Shown here: one piece after another, positions 55,951-64,000 of the stretch
Numbering within the stretch: position 1 is the stretch's first letter
How the letters are laid out: each line of letters starts with the position of its first letter
Source of the DNA: Lineus longissimus
Taxonomy: Eukaryota > Nemertea > Pilidiophora > Heteronemertea > Lineidae
Direction of reading: 5' to 3'
Length of the DNA stretch: 64,000 nt
NCBI RefSeq assembly: GCF_910592395.1
Contig: NC_088312.1
Location: forward strand, 17,121,292-17,185,291
The notes under the pieces: generated by a model
What the model saw: the letters and a program-made list of their open reading frames with translations, nothing else
What the model was told of the DNA's origin: nothing
The model's database searches: none
Made by a program: the position numbers and the translations under genes

Positions 55951-57502
55951 ATTGCGGTTCGCAGATTCATGCGCTCAATTTATCTATGTACGGAAGACGT
56001 TTTGACAGAAAACCAGGGTGAGTTTTTTTCCGTTTTTTCTCTTGATTTGCTAGGTACAATTGGCCATAACAACTGTTATTTGAAAAGTCATAGTATAGAA
56101 TGACTCCCGTAGCTTGTTTACATAGGAAGTGTTTCCGTTTTTGGCTTTCTGTCTCGTTAAATTTGCTCAGTCATTGAGTCGAAGTCGAAGATCAAAACAT
56201 ACATGAACGCCATAGTACATTTTATACACAAAACGGTGTTGCAAAATATTCTTCCCAATCATCAGAATGAAATAATCGTAAAACTTCACAATTTTCTATT
56301 ACACATTGATATAACAACTACAGGAGAATGACTAAAACTTTGTTATAATAATAGCCTCTTTGTATTTATAAACATTGACGTAAGCAAAACAAACCCGAAC
56401 GCTAGATGAACAAACATGGCGGACCACTTCACAAGAAGTTGACGTTTTCTCATGTTTCTTGTCAAAATAACAATGATATCGTACACATTTGATAGTGACA
56501 CTGGTCAGAGTACACAGATAATAGCTACGAAGTAGTCTGCTGGAATTGCGAGGTATTTTTAACGAATGGAAGGTTTTAGTGTTTTGATTCTTGGGCGGTG
56601 CCTTCCTGGTATCGATGTTGCTGGGTGGCTCCTCTCAGTTCTGCGGGGACTAGCCGGGAGAGGGCCACCACACCAGGCGGCGAGCCTCCTCTTCTTCTAC
56701 ATCTCCGTATATAATGGGAAACAACTCAACGGCTCCTCATCAGTTCTTTAATCTCTCATGTACATATTACGGTGAATGTGAAGTAGGACCGGCCTACTCC
56801 ATGCCTCGAACCCGACTCTCTAACAACAACCCGTTGCTAGCTCACTCAAATAATTTACCAATCACTTATATAATATTCAATGGCGTGATCTCCCCTGAAC
56901 CCCTGGATTCCTTGTAGTATATGTAAGTTAGACATACGAGGCCTACCAGAAATACATTACATACTAATGCGAGCTTTATACAAAACCATGTTCAAAAGCA
57001 CTAGGCCTACATCGTAAATAGGCCTATATATCAACCCCTTACCTTACACGAACAACAAAACTGCCATTTTCAGTCTATGCTGATACGGTAAACCGTGAGG
57101 AGCTGCATGAACTGGGCCTACATTATTTACCATAGGGCCTACATTACAGTTACATACCCGATACTGGTACATGACAAATGCAATACACTGCAACATGTGC
57201 AGGGAAGTAAAGTATGCATTGCAAGCCATGTGTCCAAACTCTAGGTGAACGTTAGTAATTAAGGGTGAACTTTTTCAAATTTGACTTTATTTTATCCCCC
57301 CCCCCCCCCAGTTCGCTAGTTTTTCACAAAAGTTTTGATCTTTTTTTGTACATTTATGTTTTACCTTACAACCAACATGAACAGCAAGCCATACGGGGTT
57401 GTATATCCTCTCACGGTTTTCGCGTATCAGCACAGACTACTCATTGTTTTTGTAACATAATCGGGAATGTTAAATAAATATCTTATTTTGATGGTGTTTT
57501 TA
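55951..57502. other. No gene seen
   Basis: Unassigned, with short open frames only and a C-run at 57296-57309. A cluster of TAGGCCTA motifs lies at about 57000-57140. Confidence 0.4.
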
Positions 57503-57552
57503 GCTCACCTCTTAGCAGAGGTGAGCTTATCCCATACCGTGGCGTCCGTCGT

Positions 57553-57599
<47 letters not shown>

Positions 57600-58642
57600 C
57601 GTCGTCCGTTAGCAGGGCACGTTTCGTAACTGTTAGAGCTATTGAGTTGAAACTTGGTACACATGTACCCTTATGTAATGACACCTTGGAGACCAAGTTT
57701 CGGTCCGATTCGTTTCATGGTTTGGCCACCAGGGGGCCAAACGTTAAAAGTGAAAATATGCAATATCTCCCTTAATAGTAGTCGGGAAATTTTGAAAAAA
57801 ATATGGTAGGTACTTCTAGCAAAGGTGCATCATATATCCTCCGGGTTTTTGATTTGACCTCCTTTTCAAGGTCACAGAGGTCAAATGGTGTAAATTGGCC
57901 GTTAGGATGTAACGATGGCACGTTTCTAAACTGCAATGACTATTGATACCAAATTTGGTACACATTTACCCCTTAGTCAGGTGATCTCAGGGACCGAAGT
58001 TTGGTCCAATATGATTCACCACTTGACCACCAGGGGGCAAAATCCAAAAACCTTATAAATGTGATTATTCCTTAACTTCTTGCCCGATTGCCACCAATTT
58101 GATATCATGGGTACATCTAACCACCATACAGTATATGTCACACAGGTTTTTAATTTGACCTTCTTGTCAAGGTCACAGAGGTCAAATGGCGTAAATTCGC
58201 CGTCAGGCCGTAACTATGGCACGTTTCTTAACTGCAATGACTATTGATCACAAATTAAGTACACATGTACCCCTTGGTCAGGTGATCTTAGGTACCGAAG
58301 TTTGGTGCGATCTGATTTGCCGTTTGGCCTCCAGGGAGGGGGCCAAATCCTAAATTCTTCAAAATGCCATTATTCCTAGTAATGACTTGCCCGAATGGCA
58401 CCAATTTTATATCATAGGTACATCTAATTCTAACAACCATTCAATGTGTCACCCGGGTCTTCTTTGATTTGACCTACTTTTCAAGGTCACAGAGGTCGAA
58501 TGTACTGTAAATTTGCCATTTTGGGGAACTTGTAATTGCTTGGACCTACATCAAACCTAACACTACATGACACAATACCATGCTCTTTATACATCTTTCC
58601 TCCACATGAGGTGAGCACAATGGCCCTGGCCATTTCATTTTA
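57503..58642 (+). mobile_element. Family A Helentron-like copy, both ends present
   Basis: The 5' hairpin is AGCTCACCTCTTAGCAGAGGTGAGCT (57501-57526), then a GTC microsatellite (57546-57600). Three monomers start with GGCACGTTTC at about 57617, 57917 and 58217, 300 bp apart. The 3' end is GGTGAGCACAATGGCCCTGG then CCATTTCATT (58613-58642). This is the most complete copy in the window and the best reference for the family: 5' hairpin, three monomers, subterminal 3' palindrome, no coding sequence. Confidence 0.85.
57546..57610. repeat. (GTC)n microsatellite
   Basis: About 14 uninterrupted GTC units with GTCC variants at the edges, in the 5' part of a family A copy. Confidence 0.95.
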
Positions 58643-58670
58643 CAAAGTGCTATTTTTTCTCATGTTTACA

Positions 58671-58900
58671 GGATGATGCAGTCTATTATCTACGAGTCAT
58701 TCTGGTGGTCTCCACTGGCAAAGTGATGTTGCTGTGCATGTTGTGGAACTGGTAACACGAAACCAATCAACCAGTCTGGCATGAGATTGACAGGATCAAG
58801 GAAGAAGACGCTGTATCTTAGCTGATTTGTCCTTTACGTTTTGGTCTTGTTTTACTGTATTATACAAGTTGATTTAATAAAGAAGCCTTGAAATTGAATA
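58671..58900 (+). other. Candidate 3'-terminal exon, gene unknown
   Basis: CATGTTTACAG is followed by 28 open codons (DDAVYYLRVILVVSTGKVML...) to TAA, and AATAAA at 58879-58884. The shape is that of a terminal exon, but the peptide does not resemble the UTP11 C-terminus, which is Lys/Arg-rich. It may be an alternative end or chance. Confidence 0.25.
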
Positions 58901-59279
58901 GGCATCTCTGAATTTTTATTTATTATAATATGAAAAAAAATAAAGCTTGCCTATTAAACCTAAACTCTTGAACATGTAATCTTTAACCCTTATACTAGTG
59001 TCATGCTCGACCTTAGGTCGAGTTAAAATTCCTACCCCTTTACTCTCGCGGCTCGACCCTGGGCCAAGAGAGAGGGTAATGCCTCAGAAAATGAATTATC
59101 CACGGCGCAATTGGAGTCCTTTATGTTTAGTTTATCTGCCAGTGTAAAGACCGCACTGCGTCTGATCATTTGATACCAGGAAACCCTATTGTTCCTACAT
59201 GAAAAATTCCCACAACTTGCAACTGAAAGTCAAGCACCTTTTCAGAAGAGGTCAGGAAAGGGGTATGGTGATGTAAGAG
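58901..59279. other. No gene seen
   Basis: Contains a small hairpin CTCGACCTTAGGTCGAG at about 59008. Otherwise unassigned. Confidence 0.4.
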
Positions 59280-59700
59280 ACGTCATCATGCCTCATGTCA
59301 CAATCAAGTAAGAGACTGCATTGTCGCCTGAATGATATGAGACAATAGGGTTATGTCACAATCAAGTAAGTGACCACATTGTAGCCTGATCGATATAAGA
59401 GAAGAGCGTGATGTATGAGACGTTATCATGCCTGATGTCACAATCAAGTAAGTGACCACATTGTAGCCTGATCGATATAAGAGAAGAGCGTGATGTATAA
59501 GACGTTATCATGCCTGATGTCACAATCGAGTAAGACTTCGTTGTAGCCTGATTGATATTAGAGAAGCGGGTGATGCAAGAGACGGTATCATGCCTCATGT
59601 CACAATCAAGTAAGAGACCGCATTGTAGCCTGATTGATATGAGAGCAGAGAGGGTATCATGCCTCATGTCACAATCTAGAGACTGCATTGTAGCCTTATG
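59280..59700. repeat. ~80-bp tandem repeat, six copies
   Basis: ATGTCACAATCAAGTAAG recurs at about 59291, 59352, 59433, 59514, 59593 and 59662. The unit also has CATTGTAGCCTGATCGATAT and ACGTTATCATGCC. Copies two and three are nearly identical. Confidence 0.9.
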
Positions 59701-60454
59701 GGAGGGAATAGGGCAGTGTCACAAGAACTAATCTAAACTCAAGTTAATGAAGGAGAGATTTGCACTGACCTACTTTTATAAACTGCCCTACTAGTAGTCG
59801 TGTTTGGTATCGAACTAAAGATAATGAACAGTAGGTTTGCGCTAACCCATTTTCATTACCAACTGACCTACTTGGAGACGGTTACAGCGAAAGGTGTCAT
59901 CCGCGTTTGATATCAAACTAAAAGTGTTTAAGAGTAGGTTCACCCTGATATACTTTTATGACTCACTAAACAACTTGAACACTGTTGGAGGAAGGCAGTC
60001 GCGTTAATGGTATCAAACTAAAGTTATTGAAAGAGTAGTTTTGCGCTGGCCTGCTTTAATACAGTTGGAGCAAAGGCACTGAAGGTATTGAAGAGCGGAT
60101 GTGACAAAAGAACCCCTCAACTACTTCATTCACTGCGGCTCAAATAAAACTTCACAACTGTCATCCACCCCAGGGGCCAAATTCATTAGACGTGTGTAAC
60201 TTCTCCTTGATTAGTTATAGGGCCTATTCATATTCTGTGAAGATTTACATGAAGGACCTGAATCTGTCTATTCAGTAGTTAAAAGCTGTTTTAAACTGAA
60301 CGCCCTTAATGAATTTGGCCCCATTTGTCTAAGCTTGATTCCATCTAGTCTGTCCACATCTCCCTATCTACCATAAACCTACATTCTGGTACTCGCAGTT
60401 TGCTACATTTTCTTGTCATTCATCTCATTCCTTGCTATCAAATTCCGCCAGCAT
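59701..60454. other. No gene seen; diverged repeats
   Basis: Three diverged units with GGTATC(A/G)AACTAAAG occur at about 59800-60025. No coding signal. Confidence 0.4.
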
Positions 60455-60482
60455 AGCTATTCAGGCCGCCAGGCCTCTAGTT
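60455..60482 (+). mobile_element. 3' terminus of another hairpin-ended family
   Basis: AGCTATTCAGGCCGCCAGGC then CTCTAGTT: an AGGCC/GGCCT hairpin followed by the same CTCTAGTT tail as the element ending at 39204. The rest of the element could not be delimited. Confidence 0.45.
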
Positions 60483-60520
60483 TAACTATGTCATAACTTG
60501 AAATATAGTAGTGGCCTTTA

Positions 60521-61148
60521 GGCTGAAGTTACATAGACCTCACGTTTCATCGACTCACGACTCATTTGTCACTTGTCATTCGTGAGCTGATGAATGGACA
60601 TTGGAAAACCTATTGACCTGTTCTCATTAAAGTGAATTTTGTAAGTTTTGCCCACATTCGTCGCCTCACGTCATTTCATGTTATTTCACGCGTGAGGCGA
60701 TGAATGGACATGTTCATTCTTTATGAAATGAGCTGGCAAAGAAAGTGGACGTCCATGTGCATTTGTAGTGATATCGCCTTCGAAACTGTGAGTATAGCTA
60801 CTTTTCGGCATTTTCATTAGTTTACACATTAATACAATATCTAATTTCGATTGGAAATGAGAAACAAAAAATGCAAAAATGCAGCACTTTTATGTACCAC
60901 ATTGTTCTCGTCCGTCGCCTCCGCTTTCGTTTTCTATTCTCCATCAGGAGCAGCATGGCTGCCATCTCTTCTTCTTCTAAGTCCATGTGCGTCGCCGAGA
61001 AAATCCAAGTGACAAATGAACGAGCGAAAAATGATCTGTATGTAAACCGCCGCGGTCACTCGTGACAAATGAGGAGTGACACGTGAAAATGAGCCGTGAG
61101 TCGATGAAAAATGTGGCGTGAGTAGCTCATTCCTATGTAACATCAGCC
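60521..61148. mobile_element. Harbinger-type MITE with TTA duplication
   Basis: TTA at 60518-60520 and 61149-61151. Ends GGCTGAAGTTACATAG and, read inward from the right, GGCTGATGTTACATAG; both continue to CATCGACTCACG(A/G)CTCATTT. The 628-bp interior has no transposase. Confidence 0.85.
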
Positions 61149-61151
61149 TTA

Positions 61152-62591
61152 TACTATCAGCTGCTCTTGTATGCAGAGTATATAGTACTGTACGCCATAA
61201 GAAGCCTTTGAAAATTTAGTAAATTGTGGCAACATGGGGTGCCCTCTGGCCTATTATGCCTATGTACTAAATTATATGTTTTGAAACATTGCCTACCTTA
61301 AGCACTTTGGACATTGGTTTTAGCAGTGGACTCTAGTTTAAATAGTCCTGTTACCCTCATTACACACATTATTTGAGAAGGCTTCATGGTCCCTTTAACA
61401 CTGGTGGCTGTCTTGGCTGCCTTGGCTGCCATAGATGAGTGACAGTGGTTGTCCACTTTCCCACACTGTAGGGCTGAAGTTAGCTGCATTATTACATAAT
61501 CCCAGGTCTTAATTTCCTAAAGTTAGGTCCGAATCAAGCAAAGCCTTGGTGACAGCGATGATTTAATTACTGTAAAAATATTCACACGCTCAGTGGTATT
61601 GTAACCCTGCTTGGGTGACATATCAATCAGGGGTAATAAAGATAATCTCGATTGCCCATCAACAGATCTCACATGACCCATATGCTATTTCTATAAACAT
61701 TTGCCATAGAGACAGTATGCCTGGACTTACTAATTATTAGCTTACAGCATAATGCTTTATGATGGCGGTACACGTTTTCCTGCCTGCCACCCGCAATGCT
61801 GGTTGTCTTCTGGTTGGGAAAAAACAGGTGCATTAAAGATAATAAAGGCCTCATCACATTAGTTAGGGTGTGGTCTCACATGACTTTGGCGTTGGGCCTG
61901 TGCTCATGTTTAATCTAAATGGAGAATGTTGCGCTTTAGGAATACTTTGTAATTCACACATTGTGCTGTAGATTATACAAATAGCAAAGCCTCGTCCGCC
62001 ATGACATTTCTTCGTCCAGCAAAATTCCATATTGGACGACCTTAAACATCCACTATTTGCTATATTATGCATTCTAAAATACCTTGGTACCGTAAAGTCA
62101 ACTTTTAAATGGAAAATGCATAAGCCTCGTTCTGAGAGCGGAGTGTTTTGGACACGCAACCAAGATGCTCTACCAAAGTTCCCTCGGGTTGCACTAAAAT
62201 GTGGAAACCATGCACACGTCACGTCAATGGAATTTCAGCTCACTTCAGAAGTTTGAGGCTCTCAAAACACTGCTTCAAACACAAATCAGTCAAGGAAGCA
62301 TCAACCACCCTAAGTTTTTTAATGAGCACTACACATATTTGCCGCGAAAAACGCTCCAAATAGCCCATTTGCGCGGATTTTAGCATCACTTTGAGCGAGC
62401 CGATGCGGACTTCCTGTGCGCGCTGTACAAAATGTACATGTCTCATTTTCTGCAACGTTGCCGTAACATAATGTAAACAACGGCGCTACCGGCGCTCCGG
62501 CCGGGCCGGCGATGGATGGAACTTGCCAAATTCGCACATATTCAAGTTATTTTCGTGGCCTATCTTTTTAAGTTTGAGGTATTTTAGAATA
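61152..62591. other. No gene seen
   Basis: Several short frames on both strands, none with splice borders or motifs I recognise. A GGCCGGGCCGGC stretch lies near 62500. Confidence 0.4.
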
Positions 62592-62592
62592 G

Positions 62593-62765
62593 AAATTGAA
62601 CCCTCGGCTTTGGACCTTGGTTGAGTTACCAAGACACTCTCGGGTGGAGCTAAAATTTCGTCCAAACCCTCGCCTGTCGGCTCGGGTTTGGACTGTATTT
62701 AAGCTCCACCCGAGAGTGTCTTGGTAACTCAACCAAGGTCCTCCGCCTCGGGTTCAATTCCTTAA
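62593..62765. repeat. Long palindrome with perfect 40-bp arms
   Basis: 62612-62651 and 62702-62741 are perfect inverse copies (GGACCTTGGTTGAGTTACCA... against ...TGGTAACTCAACCAAGGTCC). Outer flanks also pair imperfectly (AATTGAACCCTCGGC with GCCTCGGGTTCAATT). The 50-bp loop holds a second hairpin (TCCAAACCC/GGGTTTGGA). A foldback element or cruciform-forming site. Confidence 0.92.
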
Positions 62766-63094
62766 ACCAAATGTCTTGGCAAAGAAATCAATCCAAAGGA
62801 AAATAATGAAACAATTTGTTTTTAATGAAATATACAAAATGTATTTGTAAACTTCATTTTGATTGGATTAAAACCTTTTAGGATCCGTTACGACATTTTT
62901 TTGGATCCGTTATTGCTTTTTTGGATCCGATACGATGTGATGACTTGAAATCACATGATGTGAATCGAGTTACGCTATTGGCCAAGAACATTTGGTAGCA
63001 TAATATTGTAGAATGTCAGTAATAATAATAACATTCACAATCTCTGAGGTATCGTTGGCATTTGTCTGTTTTTCCTGCTACTCACAATTATAGC
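62766..63094. other. No gene seen
   Basis: Contains three spaced copies of TTTGGATCCG(T/A)TA near 62880-62935. Otherwise unassigned. Confidence 0.4.
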
Positions 63095-63290
63095 CCACTG
63101 GACGCAAGGACCCAACACGCCGCGTAGCGGCAAAATAGCGAAGCTGGCGGAACATTTATAACTTGTCACCCTGGCCTTATTATGGACTTATAGCGCGATT
63201 GTGGGGTTGTAACTATTTTGCTGTATATTGTCACGAGGAAAGAAAAGCACGCGACCTCACGCCGATCTATTTATGTAAAGTGATAATTAG
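63095..63290 (+). repeat. Dispersed repeat R3, copy 2
   Basis: The inverse of 29455-29625: ACGCAAGGACCCAACACGCC, then the hairpin GCCGC-GTA-GCGGC, AGCGAAGCTGGCGGAA and a CACGAGGAAAGAAAAGCACG tail. Confidence 0.75.
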
Positions 63291-63317
63291 AAGGTATATA
63301 GTTCAGGAAAATTTAAT

Positions 63318-63408
63318 AAAAAATCATTCCATATCGTCTTTTGAGAACATTTTTAATTGTAAAAAAATCATTCCCTATTGTCTTTTGAGAGCATTTTTAA
63401 TTGTAAAA
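63318..63408. repeat. ~43-bp tandem duplication
   Basis: AAAATCATTCC(A/C)TAT(C/T)GTC then TTTTGAGA(A/G)CATTTTTAATTG occurs twice. Confidence 0.85.
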
Positions 63409-63534
63409 AATACATGCCTACGTCACAGAGTCTCTGCAATGGTCATTGTTATGGGCACCAGACTCACAGTCTGGTGACCATATTGAGATCACTCATGTTC
63501 TGGTTTCTTTCTTTCTTTCTGTTCACATTTTACA

Positions 63535-63690
63535 AACATTATTGCGAGTGTTCTCCAAAACAGCTAAATAAACCAAAAATCTATCACCCCTACACTACCA
63601 AACATAATCCCATCTAGTGTACGTCGCAAAAGACTTTTCAAAATTCGGATTATTTCGATGACTTTGAAGCGTTTTTATGCTCCGATTTTC
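63535..63690. repeat. Dispersed repeat R4, copy 2
   Basis: The partner of 39285-39432. The text AACAGCTAAATAAACCAAAA, CTACACTACCAAAC, CGCAAAAGACTTTT and GACTTTGAAGCG are shared. Confidence 0.75.
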
Positions 63691-64000
63691 TGATCTGTTT
63701 GAGAATTTCCTAAGCGATTCTGGTGACATCACGTAACACGAGTTCGATTCGATGACATCACTTCAACCCGAGTTCAATTCGAGTGTTGGCATTCTCATAT
63801 AAAACAGTTAACTGGGCTTATAACTCGGCTTACTCGGTTCACGCATGCCCATTTGAAGCCACGGGCAGACCATTGATAGATTGGTTCCCGATTGTCTCAC
63901 TAGGGTGTATGAGACTCCCTGTAGTCCTAGTAGTCCTTATATCAATGTGTTTGGTCGCCTGATGCTTGTGACGAGTAGTGTTTGGGTTTTCTAACGTTAG
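63691..64000. other. No gene seen; short R2 fragment
   Basis: 63868-63905 repeats the edge of R2 (GATAGATTGGTTCCCGATTG then CTCACTAGGGT). The remainder is unassigned to the window edge. Confidence 0.5.

Noticed and set aside
57467-57775. Frames with long Arg runs on both strands
   Set aside because: They come from the GTC microsatellite in the 5' part of a family A repeat.
58671-58900. The last exon of UTP11
   Set aside because: It has an acceptor and AATAAA, but the encoded peptide is hydrophobic and lacks the basic C-terminus of UTP11. It is listed only as an unknown terminal exon candidate.

Overview
The window is animal nuclear DNA: spliced exons with GT/AG borders, AATAAA signals, no operons or bacterial ribosome binding sites, and a very dense load of DNA transposons. 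The mix of piggyBac, PIF/Harbinger, Helentron-type Helitrons and a DIRS/Ngaro-like tyrosine-recombinase retroelement suits a marine invertebrate bilaterian. The species cannot be named from the sequence. The only gene that looks like an intact host gene is UTP11 (small-subunit processome, ribosome biogenesis). Three of its exons are recognisable on the + strand (12292-12405, 26365-26458, 52799-52917) with consistent splice phases. Almost everything else sits in its two enormous introns (about 14.0 and 26.3 kb) or in flanking DNA.

Layout. 1-6.8 kb: an old dispersed repeat (R1) split by a Helentron-like repeat block (family A, about 646-6635), which holds a Harbinger element (1348-3014) and a piggyBac element (3892-6360, TTAA on both sides). 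6.8-13.1 kb: dispersed repeats, tandem arrays and UTP11 exon A. 13.1-21.1 kb: a family B Helentron-like element carrying a spliced RPA-like ssDNA-binding gene and interrupted by a DIRS/Ngaro-like element (17348-20759) with split direct repeats, gag and tyrosine recombinase but no reverse transcriptase. 21.4-26 kb: more family A copies and a second piggyBac. 26.3-27.7 kb: UTP11 exon B and a MITE inside a tandem array. 27798-36058: an 8.26-kb unit with 28-bp inverted ends and TAA duplications that carries a kinase-like gene instead of a transposase; a family B Helentron and, inside that, a Harbinger derivative are nested in it. 36.3-39.2 kb: a hairpin-ended element made of 156-bp monomers. 39.4-41.1 kb: another family B Helentron. 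41.1-43.5 kb: the coding remnant (Pif1-type helicase plus AP-type endonuclease) of the family A Helentron. About 43.96-50.98 kb: a unit with inverted ends built from a 21-bp palindromic minisatellite, carrying a degraded SAM-like/GGGTR/HECT-like gene. 51-58.7 kb: UTP11 exon C, a MITE with 5-bp duplications, a second monomer-array element and a full family A copy. 58.7-64 kb: tandem repeats, a Harbinger-type MITE, a 40-bp-arm perfect palindrome and dispersed repeat fragments.

How the parts relate. Family A copies and the helicase/endonuclease remnant share the 3' terminus GGTGAGCACAATGG..., so family A is best read as a non-autonomous Helentron lineage with its coding partner in the same window. 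Family B copies share a 5' hairpin (AGCTCAGCTGAC...) and the 3' end CAGCTGAGCGCCAGGCCC. The two points most worth following are the large inverted-repeat-bounded units that carry a kinase-like gene and a HECT-like gene with no transposase visible, and the gag plus recombinase DIRS-like element without a reverse transcriptase, whose 78-bp repeats are identical.
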